This document shows, one piece after another, positions 6,067-13,665 of a stretch of 18,386 bases of DNA (the stretch's first letter is position 1; every line of letters starts with the position of its first letter). The DNA is taken from assembly GCA_910589095.1 (NCBI GenBank), contig CAJUSN010000028.1, positions 1,030-19,415 on the forward strand, in the 5' to 3' direction. A program made the translations under genes and the position numbers. The stretch is from an uncultured Muribaculaceae bacterium. Lineage in GTDB: Bacteria; Bacteroidota; Bacteroidia; Bacteroidales; Muribaculaceae. The notes under the pieces are model-generated. The model was not told the DNA's origin. It made no database searches and saw only the letters and a program-made list of their open reading frames with translations.

Positions 6067-7626
6067 ATGAACCGTTCGATTGCATTGGGTTTGAATCTGG
6101 TGGCTGCGTCACCGCTTATTTCAGCAGCTACTTGCAATGCCGGCGCAGATAACCGCCCGAACGTTCTATTCATAGCCATTGACGACATGAAGCCATGGAT
6201 TTCGCCTTATGGCGACAAACTTGCCGTTACTCCGGCTATGGATGAGCTTGCGAGTCGAGGCGTGACATTTGACAACGCTTATTGTCAGGTAGCACTCAGC
6301 GGCCCTACACGCTCCAGTCTCCTCACAGGGCTGAATCCTGACCACACCGGTGTGTGGTGGCTCATGGGATCGTTTAGAAACAACAATCCCGATATTGTTA
6401 CTTTGCCTCAGGCTCTCAAAAACAATGGTTACGAAACCGTTGGTGTGGGCAAAATCTACCATCCTCTCACTGATAAGTCACTGCGAAACGATCCCCTGTC
6501 GTGGAGCAAGCCTTATGTGAAAACCCCGGGCGCCACCTATGCGCTCGCTTCCGGAAGAGTTGCCACCGAATGTGCTGATGTGCCCGACAATGGCTACGTC
6601 GATGGGGTGATAACCGAAGAAGCAATCCGCACTATGAAGGAGCTGAAGGATGGTGGAAAGCCGTTTTTCCTCGGTGTGGGTTACAAGAAACCGCATTTGC
6701 CGTTTTGTGCGCCCAAGAAATATTGGGACATGTATGACCGCGAGTCAATGCCGGTGGCGGAGTTCCAGGAAATGTCGTCCGATCCGGTGGAGTATGCCTA
6801 TCATAATTCTCTTGAAGTGAAAGGTTACTCGGACATTCCTCCTTTTGAAAGTTATATTGACTCGCAGCATCTCGACACCGAAACACAGAAGCGACTTCTC
6901 CACGCCTACTATGCCTGCATCTCCTATGTCGATGCTCAGGTGGGACAACTCATCAAGGCTCTTGATGAAAACGGTTTGGCTGATAACACCATTATAATTC
7001 TTTTCGGTGATCATGGATACCATCTTGGCGACCATGGATTGTGGAACAAGATAACCGACTTCGAGCAGTCGACCCGTGTTCCGCTTATGGTTGTGGCACC
7101 TGGCATGGCGAAGGGGAAACACACATCCTCAGTGGTGGAATTCCTTGATATCTTTCCAACGCTCTGTGACCTTACTGACACCCCCGCTCCCCAGCAACTT
7201 GACGGAAAGAGTCTTCTTCCGGTATTGAAAAATCCGAAGGCTCGTGTGAAGGACTATGCCATAAGCCAGTTCAGCAGGTCAACAACGGAAAATTACACCA
7301 TCTATTCCGATACTGATTTACGGGGAAAGGCTCGCGAGTTTGAGGAGGATATAATGGGGTATGCGCTCCGCGACTCGCGTTACAGGCTTGTGGAATGGAC
7401 AAAAGGATTCAAAACCTATCAGCCATTTGATGCGTCATGCGTGCTTGATTATGAGCTTTACGACTATCAGACCGATCCGCTTGAAACCCACAACCTTGCA
7501 CGCGATCCGCGCTATGCGAAGGTCATGAAGCGTCTCACCCGTCAACTCCATGACTATTATGCACGCAGCTACCGCTCTCCTATGAGTGCTCCCATAGCAG
7601 CTAAAGCATCCGAGGGAGTGGAGTGA
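6067..7626 (+). CDS. Iduronate-2-sulfatase-like sulfatase, serine-type active site
   Basis: A 519-residue secreted sulfatase of the alkaline phosphatase superfamily. A signal peptide (1-~26) precedes the mature start NRPNVLFIAIDD, which carries metal ligands D39 and D40. The sulfatase signature is S78-G-P-T-R82, so the formylglycine precursor is Ser rather than Cys. Further active-site motifs are GKIYHP (K129), YKKPHLPF (H210), FGDHGYHLGDHGLWNK (D315, H316, K328). GKxxHP, KPHLPF and DHGxxLGxHGxWxK closely resemble iduronate-2-sulfatase, suggesting a uronate sulfate of a glycosaminoglycan or similar glycan; the substrate is inferred. I chose ATG 6067 because GAGG at 6056-6059 is well spaced and the signal peptide starts there; ATG 6049 is possible. 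It is divergent from the maturase. Confidence 0.9.
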   Translation: MNRSIALGLNLVAASPLISAATCNAGADNRPNVLFIAIDDMKPWISPYGDKLAVTPAMDELASRGVTFDNAYCQVALSGPTRSSLLTGLNPDHTGVWWLMGSFRNNNPDIVTLPQALKNNGYETVGVGKIYHPLTDKSLRNDPLSWSKPYVKTPGATYALASGRVATECADVPDNGYVDGVITEEAIRTMKELKDGGKPFFLGVGYKKPHLPFCAPKKYWDMYDRESMPVAEFQEMSSDPVEYAYHNSLEVKGYSDIPPFESYIDSQHLDTETQKRLLHAYYACISYVDAQVGQLIKALDENGLADNTIIILFGDHGYHLGDHGLWNKITDFEQSTRVPLMVVAPGMAKGKHTSSVVEFLDIFPTLCDLTDTPAPQQLDGKSLLPVLKNPKARVKDYAISQFSRSTTENYTIYSDTDLRGKAREFEEDIMGYALRDSRYRLVEWTKGFKTYQPFDASCVLDYELYDYQTDPLETHNLARDPRYAKVMKRLTRQLHDYYARSYRSPMSAPIAAKASEGVE

Positions 7627-7675
7627 GCCACGCTGGTTCAGTTTCGTTTTGTGTACACTTTAAAATATACCGTTT

Positions 7676-8263
7676 ATGAAAAAATTTTTGTTTGCAATCA
7701 TTTTGGGGATTTTTCCCGCCATGCCAATGTTGGCCACGGCAGCCGAACCTGTAGCAGAACAGCCTGACAGTTCTATAAGCATCACGCCGTATCAGTTCCA
7801 GTATTTCTTAACGCAAGCGCTGGTGTCAAGGCTGCCGGTTAGGGATGAGGTAGCGGATCAAGTGCTTATGAATCCTAATATCCTGATAGGGTTGATCCTT
7901 GAAAATGGCGACACCTCTCCTTATGGCATGAATGAAATAAAAGCCGAGAGCGTAGGTGAGGGAACGGAGCGAGCGGTGGTTTGGGTGTTTCCCGAGCCTT
8001 CCGAGCCTCCGATCGCCTTGTACGTGGCGTTTATACCTGAGGGAGAGAAGTATCGCTGTTATATGCTTGAGAAGTCGGTTGCCGGAGCTCTTTTAGGCGA
8101 CGGCTCGGAAGGCCTTTGGGTCATAGGCTCCATGGTTGACCGGGATCACTCCAACTTCGGTTTCACAACCCGTCCCGCCTCACCGGCAGCATTTGTTGAG
8201 GACGTTATTCAGCGGACCGGTCCTGAGTCATCTCCCGATGCCGCCATACATTTCCCAAAATAA
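7676..8263 (+). CDS. Secreted protein of unknown function (195 aa)
   Basis: I do not recognise this gene. The product has a signal peptide (MKKFLFAIILGIFPAMPMLATAAEP, cleavage near AEP at 23-25) and no lipobox cysteine, so it should be periplasmic or exported. The mature part alternates predicted helix and strand, with a possible beta core around AVVWVFPEPSEPPIALYVAFIPEGEKYRCYMLEKS (about 104-138), and contains a single cysteine near residue 131. Length and composition do not separate it from its neighbours. It begins 49 bp after the sulfatase and ends before a strong hairpin, so it may be cotranscribed with the sulfatase, but nothing in it suggests a carbohydrate function. Confidence 0.75.
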   Translation: MKKFLFAIILGIFPAMPMLATAAEPVAEQPDSSISITPYQFQYFLTQALVSRLPVRDEVADQVLMNPNILIGLILENGDTSPYGMNEIKAESVGEGTERAVVWVFPEPSEPPIALYVAFIPEGEKYRCYMLEKSVAGALLGDGSEGLWVIGSMVDRDHSNFGFTTRPASPAAFVEDVIQRTGPESSPDAAIHFPK

Positions 8264-8294
8264 TTCTGTCCAAAGCCTCACATCATAAATTATA

Positions 8295-8329
8295 CGGAGC
8301 GCACGATTTTCTTACTATCGTGCGCTCCG
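8295..8329. terminator. Perfect 13-bp hairpin between convergent genes
   Basis: CGGAGCGCACGAT (8295-8307) and its exact inverse (8317-8329) flank a 9-nt loop. It is followed by ATTATATTA on the plus strand and by TATAATTTA on the minus strand, both AT-rich without a long T run. Lying between convergent ends, it probably ends transcription from both sides. Confidence 0.75.
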
Positions 8330-8354
8330 ATTATATTATGAGTTATGTCTGGAT

Positions 8355-9230
8355 TCAGGATTGAGGTTCGGCTTCCGGTGCCTGGTCAATGAGGTCCATG
8401 AACTGGTCGAGCTGAGGAGTGATGATGATTTCAGTGCGGCGGTTGCGCTGGCGGCCCACTTCAGAATCGTTGTCAGTAATGGGGTGGAACTCGCCACGGC
8501 CTGCTGCCGAAAGTCGTGAGGGATCGATTCCGAAATCGTTCTGGAGCACTTGTACAACCGATGATGCGCGCAGGGCCGAGAGGTCCCAGTTGTTTCGGAT
8601 GTTTGTACGGGTGATGGGCACATTGTCGGTGTTGCCCTCTACGAGCACATCGTAACTCTTGTAGTCTTTAATGATTTTAGCTATCTTAGAGAGTGTCTCC
8701 ATTGCGCGGTCGCTAATTTCATAGCTGCCGGATTTGAAGAGCATATTGTCGGCGAGTGAGATATAAACCACGCCTTTGAGCACTTTAACATCAACATCGC
8801 GCAGCTCATCTTTATCAAGTGAGCGGGTGAGTTTGTTGGTAAGAGCCATCAACAAGGAGTCTGACTTTGACTTGGCGTCCACGAGCTGCTTGATGTAGGC
8901 GTTGGATTCGTTGATTTGGTCCACCAGTTTGGATATGTTCACATTGCCTTGAGAGTTCTGTTCGAGGCTCTGGTTGAGCGAGCTCTGCAGGTCGGAGTAC
9001 TTGCGGTTGAGGTCCTTGTTGGTGCGGCGTGCCTCCTGAAGCATGTCATCGAGGCTTTCATACTTGGCATTGCACTCAGCCAGAGACACCTGCGATTCGT
9101 GATATTTGGAGGCCAGTTCGGCATATTGGCCTTGGAGAGCCGTGTATTTTTTGTTGCTCGTACAACCGGTTGAGAGCAAACCTGCCATTGCCACAACTGC
9201 AAGGGCGGTAAGGAATTGACGTGGTTTCAT
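8355..9230 (-). CDS. OmpA-family peptidoglycan-binding lipoprotein with coiled coil
   Basis: A 291-residue outer-membrane lipoprotein. The lipobox LSTGC places the lipidated cysteine at residue 23. Residues about 28-135 form a long heptad-rich, Gln/Leu/Ser-rich coiled coil. The OmpA C-terminal domain runs from about 145 to 270: FKSGSYEISDRAMETLSKIA, VEGNTDNVPI (197-206), NWDLSALRASSVVQVL with the likely diaminopimelate-binding D216, and NRRTEIII with the matching arginine near 264. It should tether the outer membrane to peptidoglycan, or act as a spacer there. The last 20 residues form a short acidic tail. It is the last of three minus-strand envelope genes, with a 237-bp gap and a terminator before it, so it probably has its own promoter, which I could not identify. 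Confidence 0.92.
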   Translation of the reverse strand: MKPRQFLTALAVVAMAGLLSTGCTSNKKYTALQGQYAELASKYHESQVSLAECNAKYESLDDMLQEARRTNKDLNRKYSDLQSSLNQSLEQNSQGNVNISKLVDQINESNAYIKQLVDAKSKSDSLLMALTNKLTRSLDKDELRDVDVKVLKGVVYISLADNMLFKSGSYEISDRAMETLSKIAKIIKDYKSYDVLVEGNTDNVPITRTNIRNNWDLSALRASSVVQVLQNDFGIDPSRLSAAGRGEFHPITDNDSEVGRQRNRRTEIIITPQLDQFMDLIDQAPEAEPQS

Positions 9231-9395
9231 TTATTCAATATTGTTAGTAGGGTTAATATGCGGTGAGCTCAAGGGGGAGGAGATGATAAAATGTGTTGTT
9301 TAAAATAGACTCTCGGATATTATAAAGGTTTAACGTAGCGGTTGGTAAAAATGTTGTGCCGCGGCATCCGGGTGTTTATTGTTGTATTATCTATC

Positions 9396-9438
9396 AAAAA
9401 TAAAAATGCCGATCGGCATACGGTTGGTGCTGACCGGC
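9396..9438 (-). terminator. Terminator of the thioredoxin-like gene
   Basis: On the minus strand, arms at 9438-9429 and 9417-9408 form a 10-bp stem with one wobble and one mismatch, followed by ATTTTTATTTTTG (9407-9395). It lies about 30 bp past the stop of the gene at 9468-9977. Confidence 0.7.
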
Positions 9439-9467
9439 TTGATAACGTCTCACCCGAGGTGGATATG

Positions 9468-9977
9468 TCAGGTCGACATCAGGCTTTCTACTGCCTCGGG
9501 AGTGGGATTCACTGCAATTACCTTTCCTGAAGGATCGATAAGATAGGATTGCATGCCTGAATCCAGGTTGAACTTGTGTTTCACATCTACGCCATTGGCG
9601 GGGGAAACATAAAATTGTTGCGCTTCACTCAACTGGTCTCTGCGCACTATCTCACGAAAAAGGCGCACACTGCGGTCGAGATTGACCTGCAAGAGACGTA
9701 GTCGTTCTGTTCCCGCGACCGGCGATTCCACGGCTGTCAATTGGTCATAGCCATGGGCCGCGATGCGCGATTCGGCATCGGAAGCTGCCCAGAAGTTCAC
9801 CAACACGTAGCTGCCTTTGAGGTCGCTGAGCTCAATCACAGAGCTGTCGGCCAGACTGAAGAGACTCAACTCGGGAGCCTCATACCCGCGTGATGCGCGG
9901 ATATCGCGGTCAGGACGTGACGAAACGGTGAAAATCAGAACGACGAAGAGCGCAATGATCATCATTGTTTTCTTCAT
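9468..9977 (-). CDS. Thioredoxin-fold (TlpA/peroxiredoxin-like) protein lacking active-site cysteines
   Basis: A 169-residue protein with an N-terminal signal or anchor segment (MKKTMMIIALFVVLIFTVSS) followed by a thioredoxin-like fold of the TlpA type: APELSLFSLADSSVIELSDLKGSYVLVNFWA (34-64), then the long insert, and FNLDSGMQSYLIDPSGKVIAVNPTPEAVESLM near the end, equivalent to the cis-Pro and C-terminal strands. At the place where redox-active members have WxxWCxxC there is NFWAASDAESR (61-71), and the mature protein contains no cysteine at all. It cannot be a disulfide oxidoreductase, so a binding or scaffolding role is more likely. I recall similar cysteine-free members in other Bacteroidales. 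It has a strong predicted promoter at 10157-10188 and a leader of about 170 nt. Confidence 0.82.
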   Translation of the reverse strand: MKKTMMIIALFVVLIFTVSSRPDRDIRASRGYEAPELSLFSLADSSVIELSDLKGSYVLVNFWAASDAESRIAAHGYDQLTAVESPVAGTERLRLLQVNLDRSVRLFREIVRRDQLSEAQQFYVSPANGVDVKHKFNLDSGMQSYLIDPSGKVIAVNPTPEAVESLMST

Positions 9978-10150
9978 TTCATTCTTATAATGTTAACAAA
10001 TAAGGCTGATCCAAAGCGCACGTTCAAACGAAAATTCCAGTGCTCAAAGTTATGGGGAATCAGTGGCGGACCACTGAAACGTGCGTGCTGAATTTGCCCT
10101 GCCGATTTTCGGCGAAAGTGCCAACTCTTTGACACTGTGACATGATAAAA
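9978..10150 (-). promoter_or_regulatory. Long, possibly structured 5' leader of the thioredoxin-like gene
   Basis: No protein gene is supported here. From the predicted start near 10150 the mRNA would have about 170 nt before the ATG. It can fold: CGCACGTT (10017-10024) pairs with AACGTGCG (10078-10085), and inside it TCAGTGG (10060-10066) pairs with CCACTGA (10071-10077) around a CGGA loop, so the two helices abut. A smaller GCCGA/TCGGC hairpin lies at 10101-10113. No known riboswitch class is recognised. Confidence 0.4.
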
Positions 10151-10160
10151 ACAGTGCAAA
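10128..10160. repeat. Inverted repeat spanning the predicted transcription start
   Basis: TTTGACACTGT (10128-10138) and ACAGTGCAAA (10151-10160) form an imperfect inverted repeat, with exact CACTGT/ACAGTG arms 12 bp apart. The right arm runs into the -7 element of the promoter at 10157-10188, and the predicted start lies between the arms. This position would suit an operator, but it may be a chance repeat. Confidence 0.4.
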
Positions 10161-10188
10161 GTTACAAAAAGATAGGCTCACCGACAAA
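10157..10188 (-). promoter_or_regulatory. Promoter of the thioredoxin-like gene
   Basis: On the minus strand, TTTG (10188-10185) and TAACTTTG (10164-10157) are 20 bp apart. Both elements match the Bacteroidota consensus exactly. A second TAACTTTG occurs at 10052-10045 without a proper -33 element. Confidence 0.7.
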
Positions 10189-10200
10189 AATGCTATATCT

Positions 10201-10228
10201 CACGGTTCCAAAATTGGTGGAACCACGA
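10201..10228 (-). terminator. Possible terminator of the GldB-like gene
   Basis: GGTTCCA (10204-10210) and TGGAACC (10218-10224) form a perfect 7-bp stem, extendable by three pairs with two wobbles. It lies downstream of the GldB-like gene on the minus strand and before the next promoter. The T-rich stretch follows only after 10 nt, so the call is tentative. Confidence 0.4.
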
Positions 10229-10304
10229 TAGCGTAAACGGCACTGGGAGCGGAAAGAGTGACGTTAGTTAAATTAAGTTAAAGAAGTGCGTTTTCCTGCT
10301 GCTT

Positions 10305-11258
10305 TCAGGGTGCATAGCGTGCTTTTTTGAGCACGTCGGGAGAATTATAGAAAGTAGGATCCAGCAGATGACCGAGGTCATCTTCGGTGTTGTTTTCCAT
10401 GTAGGATTTTATAATTCGGTAACCGATGAAGCGTCCAAGTCGGCCCGGGGCATTGGCATTGACCAACGATGTTGAAGGGGAGGGGAGTAGCAGACGGTCG
10501 GCAATTGCGGGATCGGAAGAAAATAGTAAGTCACCCTCTACGATGGTTTGCCATGCGCGAGCTTCGTTATCCACAGCCCATTTGTATTCTTCGGGGCTGT
10601 ATCCCAAAACAAATGCTTCTTCAGCATCCGGCAGTGCCATTCTCACCCCCGCCACCAAAGCACCTTCATAAACCATACGCGACAGAGTGGTGCCACTCTG
10701 AGCATCCGGCGCATAGGGGTGGAGCGAGGCTAAGATAGCTTCTGCAACATCGGCCGGAATCCGTTCGGGCGTTTTTTGAGCACGCTGATAGGACTCGAAT
10801 GAGCGATACCCTTCGTAGTCGGGCCCGAGGTAATGGTTGAGGGCTATAAGGAGTGTAGTATCGGCTACTATGATGGATTGATTGTAGGGCGTGGCGAAGG
10901 AAACGAAGTGGGAGGGCAACGTGGCTGTGGGGAGTGCACGGGAAAGTTCACTCATCATGGAGGCAATGTCGCTTTCAGTCTGGTCAAGCGAGGGGAAATG
11001 TGCCATTATGTCGGGGCTGAACACCCGTTGTGCCGGGGAAGCTGCATATACGATCATGGCCGAGTCGGCTGAAGATACTTTGTAAATAGACCCCAAAACG
11101 GACAGCGCATCATTGTAGCAAGAAAGCGTGCTGTCCGACATGGCATCGGTGCTTGTTGCGGCAACTTCAAGTCGGTCGATACTTATCGCAGGCTGCTGCC
11201 TGCATGCACTCAATGAGGCTATGGCCAATAATAATAGGATTATTCTGAATGTTTTCAT
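10305..11258 (-). CDS. GldB-like lipoprotein
   Basis: A 317-residue lipoprotein with lipobox SLSAC (C19). The sequence resembles gliding-motility lipoprotein GldB and related DUF2268-like proteins of Bacteroidota: an N-terminal helical part with SPDIMAHFPSL, the central FVSFATPYNQSIIVADTTLLIALNHYLGPDYEGY (about 117-150), and the C-terminal PGRLGRFIGYRIIKSYMENN (about 272-291), which is the most conserved part in GldB. Many non-motile gut Bacteroidales carry such homologues, so the name does not imply gliding; a role in the outer membrane or in type IX-related export is possible but unproven. No HExxH motif is visible, so peptidase activity is not supported. Upstream it is divergent from the amidase. 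Confidence 0.78.
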   Translation of the reverse strand: MKTFRIILLLLAIASLSACRQQPAISIDRLEVAATSTDAMSDSTLSCYNDALSVLGSIYKVSSADSAMIVYAASPAQRVFSPDIMAHFPSLDQTESDIASMMSELSRALPTATLPSHFVSFATPYNQSIIVADTTLLIALNHYLGPDYEGYRSFESYQRAQKTPERIPADVAEAILASLHPYAPDAQSGTTLSRMVYEGALVAGVRMALPDAEEAFVLGYSPEEYKWAVDNEARAWQTIVEGDLLFSSDPAIADRLLLPSPSTSLVNANAPGRLGRFIGYRIIKSYMENNTEDDLGHLLDPTFYNSPDVLKKARYAP

Positions 11259-11270
11259 TGCCGAATTGAA

Positions 11271-11300
11271 AAAAAGTAGCGTTTAGGTACCTGCTACCTA
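11271..11300 (-). promoter_or_regulatory. Hairpin with T7 run in the leader of the GldB-like gene
   Basis: On the minus strand, TAGGTA (11300-11295) can pair with TACCTA (11289-11284), or GTAGC can pair with GCTAC just before seven T ending about 13 bp from the ATG. The two stems exclude each other, as in an attenuator, but both are short. Confidence 0.3.
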
Positions 11301-11490
11301 TGGATTAACGATTCAAATCGCCAACAATTGCATCCTTCTGCCTCAAATCCGAACCACCCCGTTGTTTTTGTTGTTTCATCTGCATGGTTTTTCATTGCCA
11401 TTCTCCCGGGCAAATTGGTCAAAATGGCCGAGAAGTAAGGCACAAAGCGTAGTTTTTTGGGAGATTTCGGAATTATTCACCACATTTTTG

Positions 11491-11498
11491 TAAATTTG
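11491..11498 (+). promoter_or_regulatory. Candidate -7 element of the amidase-mlaD operon
   Basis: TAAATTTG is an exact TAnnTTTG match whose last base is 10 bp before the ATG at 11509. The best upstream partner is TTTC at 11465-11468, with a 22-bp gap, so the -33 part is imperfect. A start here would give an mRNA leader of only a few nucleotides. Confidence 0.5.
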
Positions 11499-11508
11499 TA
11501 GCCTGATT

Positions 11509-12636
11509 ATGTTCAAGCGTACTACCGGAATATTTTGCCTGTTGATGCTCGCGGCCATGTGGCTGCCGGCTGTAATGGCTCGCACTGCCGACGGCAAGTT
11601 TGTAGTTGTTGTCGATGCCGGACATGGCGGTCACGACATTGGAGCGCCCGGTGCTGTCACTAACGAAAAGACGATAAATTTGGCCGTTGCTTCCTTGCTC
11701 GGAAGTATGCTTGAGCAGGATAAGGATGTCAAAGTGGTCTATACGCGCCCTGATGATAAGTTCGTAACACTTCAGGGACGAGCCGATATTGCTAACAAAG
11801 CCTCCGGCGATCTGTTTGTGTCCATTCACACAAATTCTGTTGATACAAATGCAAAAAATCGCACCTCGGTCCATGGGGCCGCTGTGTATGTGTTGGGGCT
11901 TGACCGCACGGCCGACAATCTTGCGGTTGCCATGCGTGAAAACTCGGTGATGAAACTTGAAAAAGACTACACCACTACCTATCAGGGCTTTGACCCGGGA
12001 AGTGCGGAAAGCTACATCATTTTCGAGATGAGTCAAAACAAATACATGCGTCAGAGCCTCGATGCAGCCAAGTCCGTAGTTGATCAACTTGCAAGCACGG
12101 CCGGCCGAAAGAACAATGGGGTGAAGCAGGCCAATTTTTGGGTGCTTCTCAAAACAGCCATGCCTTCCATGCTTGTGGAACTTGACTTTATCTGTAATCC
12201 TGCCGAAGAGAAGTTCATGGCCTCTAAGGCTGGTCAGCAGAAACTTGCCAAAGCAATTTACAATGGTGTAACCGAGTATCGTAAAAGTTTGAACGGTGGA
12301 GCTTCCACACGGTCCGGACAAAGCAGGCAGTCGTCCACTCGCGCTAAATCTTCGCACGAGGCGCAAATGGAGCAAAAAGCCACGACTCCTGATAAAGAAT
12401 CTTCCACTGTAAGCTATAAAATACAATTTCTTGTGTCGCCGAAACGTTTGCGCAGCGGATGCTCGGATTTCAAGGGCCTCTCCCCGGTGGAGAGTTACAG
12501 TGATGGTGGAGCTTACAAGTACACCTTTGGCGATTACCCGTCGGCTCGTGCGGCTGCGTCTGACCTTAAAAGCGTGAGGGAGCTGTTTCCCGATGCTTTT
12601 GTCATAAAAACCGTGGGTGGCAAGCGGTTGCCTTGA
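11509..12636 (+). CDS. N-acetylmuramoyl-L-alanine amidase (Amidase_3) with SPOR-like C-terminus
   Basis: A 375-residue exported peptidoglycan amidase that cuts the bond between N-acetylmuramic acid and L-Ala, usually at septa. A signal peptide covers about 1-24. The Amidase_3 domain runs from 31 to about 258, with zinc ligands H39 (DAGHGG), E53 (NEKTINL), H107 (SIHTNS) and catalytic E224 (MLVELDFICN). A Ser/Thr/Gln-rich linker (262-300) leads to a SPOR-like domain from about 302 to 370 (YKIQFLVS...YKYTFGDYPSARAAASDLK...AFVIKTVGG), which binds denuded glycan at division sites. The gene is 47 bp upstream of mlaD on the same strand. The order amidase, MCE protein, dnaA looks like a housekeeping arrangement, though I cannot verify how widely it is kept. 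Confidence 0.94.
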   Translation: MFKRTTGIFCLLMLAAMWLPAVMARTADGKFVVVVDAGHGGHDIGAPGAVTNEKTINLAVASLLGSMLEQDKDVKVVYTRPDDKFVTLQGRADIANKASGDLFVSIHTNSVDTNAKNRTSVHGAAVYVLGLDRTADNLAVAMRENSVMKLEKDYTTTYQGFDPGSAESYIIFEMSQNKYMRQSLDAAKSVVDQLASTAGRKNNGVKQANFWVLLKTAMPSMLVELDFICNPAEEKFMASKAGQQKLAKAIYNGVTEYRKSLNGGASTRSGQSRQSSTRAKSSHEAQMEQKATTPDKESSTVSYKIQFLVSPKRLRSGCSDFKGLSPVESYSDGGAYKYTFGDYPSARAAASDLKSVRELFPDAFVIKTVGGKRLP

Positions 12637-12683
12637 TTTTGTCCAATCATAAAAAAGTAATAAAACCTAAGACCAATTTATAA

Positions 12684-13601
12684 ATGAAACGTCTTCCAAA
12701 AACCTTCGTCATCGGGCTATGTGTCATCATTGCCTTGCTTGTTTTAGTTTTCGGTATCAACTTCCTCAAGGGGGTGAATCTTTTCAAAGCTGCCAATTAC
12801 TATTATGCCTCCTACACCAACGTGGCGGGGCTTAATCTCTCTGCACCGGTGACCATCAACGGCTACAAGGTTGGTCTGGTACGTGATATTCAATATGCTT
12901 ACGATAATCCCGGACATATTAAAGTGGAGCTCAGTCTTGACAAGGAGCTGCATCTTACTCGCGGTACCAAAGCGATGTTGGTGACCGATATGCTCGGCAC
13001 TGCTTCCATTGAGTTGGTTATGGGACGTGACCCGCAAATGCTTGAAGTGGGCTCCGAGCTGATTGGCCAAACCTCTTCGGGCCTCATGGACAATGTGTCG
13101 CAAGACCTTCTTCCGGGCATCACCGCCATGATTCCTAAGATTGATTCTCTGCTCGTGGCTCTTACGGAAGTAGCTTCCAATCCGGCCATCGGGACCTCTC
13201 TTGATCATCTCAATGCCACACTGGTTAATCTGGAAAGCGCCAGCGGTCAATTGAACGGATTGATGCGTTCCATGCCAGGCATTGTTTCCGATGCGGGTGT
13301 CACCATGGGCAATGTGAAGTCTATGTCATCCAATCTGAATGTCATTTCCAATGATCTTACTTCGGTGTCCAACACTCTCAAAGGAATGCCCCTTGATGCC
13401 ACTATGAATAATGTGCTTGAAGCTTCACGTTCGCTCAACGAAGTGCTGGCCAATCTCAACAATCCTAATTCTTCTATGGGATTGTTGCTAAATGACCGTC
13501 AGCTTTATCAGAATCTGAGCAACGCTTCCGCAAGTCTTGACTCCCTTCTCATCGATGTAAAGAAGAACCCTAAGCGCTACATCTCCCTCAAACTGTTCTG
13601 A
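12684..13601 (+). CDS. MlaD/MCE-family lipid transport substrate-binding protein
   Basis: A 305-residue membrane-anchored periplasmic protein. One N-terminal transmembrane segment (about 7-27) is followed by an MCE domain (about 38-115; SYTNVAGLNLSAPVTINGYKVGLVRDI and MLGTASIELVMG). The rest is helical and Ser/Asn/Leu-rich with repeated 'LNxxxxNL' patterns, as in MCE proteins that form hexameric helical tubes. Such proteins are the substrate-binding part of MlaFEDB-like ABC transporters that move phospholipids between the two membranes. The ATPase and permease genes are not in this window, which is common in Bacteroidota, where mlaEF lie elsewhere. It follows the amidase by 47 bp and ends at a strong terminator. 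Confidence 0.9.
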   Translation: MKRLPKTFVIGLCVIIALLVLVFGINFLKGVNLFKAANYYYASYTNVAGLNLSAPVTINGYKVGLVRDIQYAYDNPGHIKVELSLDKELHLTRGTKAMLVTDMLGTASIELVMGRDPQMLEVGSELIGQTSSGLMDNVSQDLLPGITAMIPKIDSLLVALTEVASNPAIGTSLDHLNATLVNLESASGQLNGLMRSMPGIVSDAGVTMGNVKSMSSNLNVISNDLTSVSNTLKGMPLDATMNNVLEASRSLNEVLANLNNPNSSMGLLLNDRQLYQNLSNASASLDSLLIDVKKNPKRYISLKLF

Positions 13602-13627
13602 TGAATCTTACTTAAATATCTATATCC

Positions 13628-13665
13628 TCCGCCGGGCAATCCATCCATTTGTCCGGCGGATTTTT
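13628..13665 (+). terminator. Strong terminator of the amidase-mlaD operon
   Basis: A 12-bp stem (13628-13639 with 13649-13660; one G-T wobble) with a CG-rich base and 9-nt loop, directly followed by TTTTTATT. It separates the mlaD operon from the AT-rich region before dnaA. Confidence 0.92.

Noticed and set aside
9395..9402. TATTTTTG on the minus strand as a promoter for the OmpA-like gene
   Set aside because: It matches the -7 consensus but is part of the T run after the upstream gene's terminator, and no TTTG lies at -33.
11473..12426. Open frame of 317 codons on the minus strand opposite the amidase
   Set aside because: The amidase has every catalytic residue; the antisense product has no recognisable domain and no start context, so it is a shadow.
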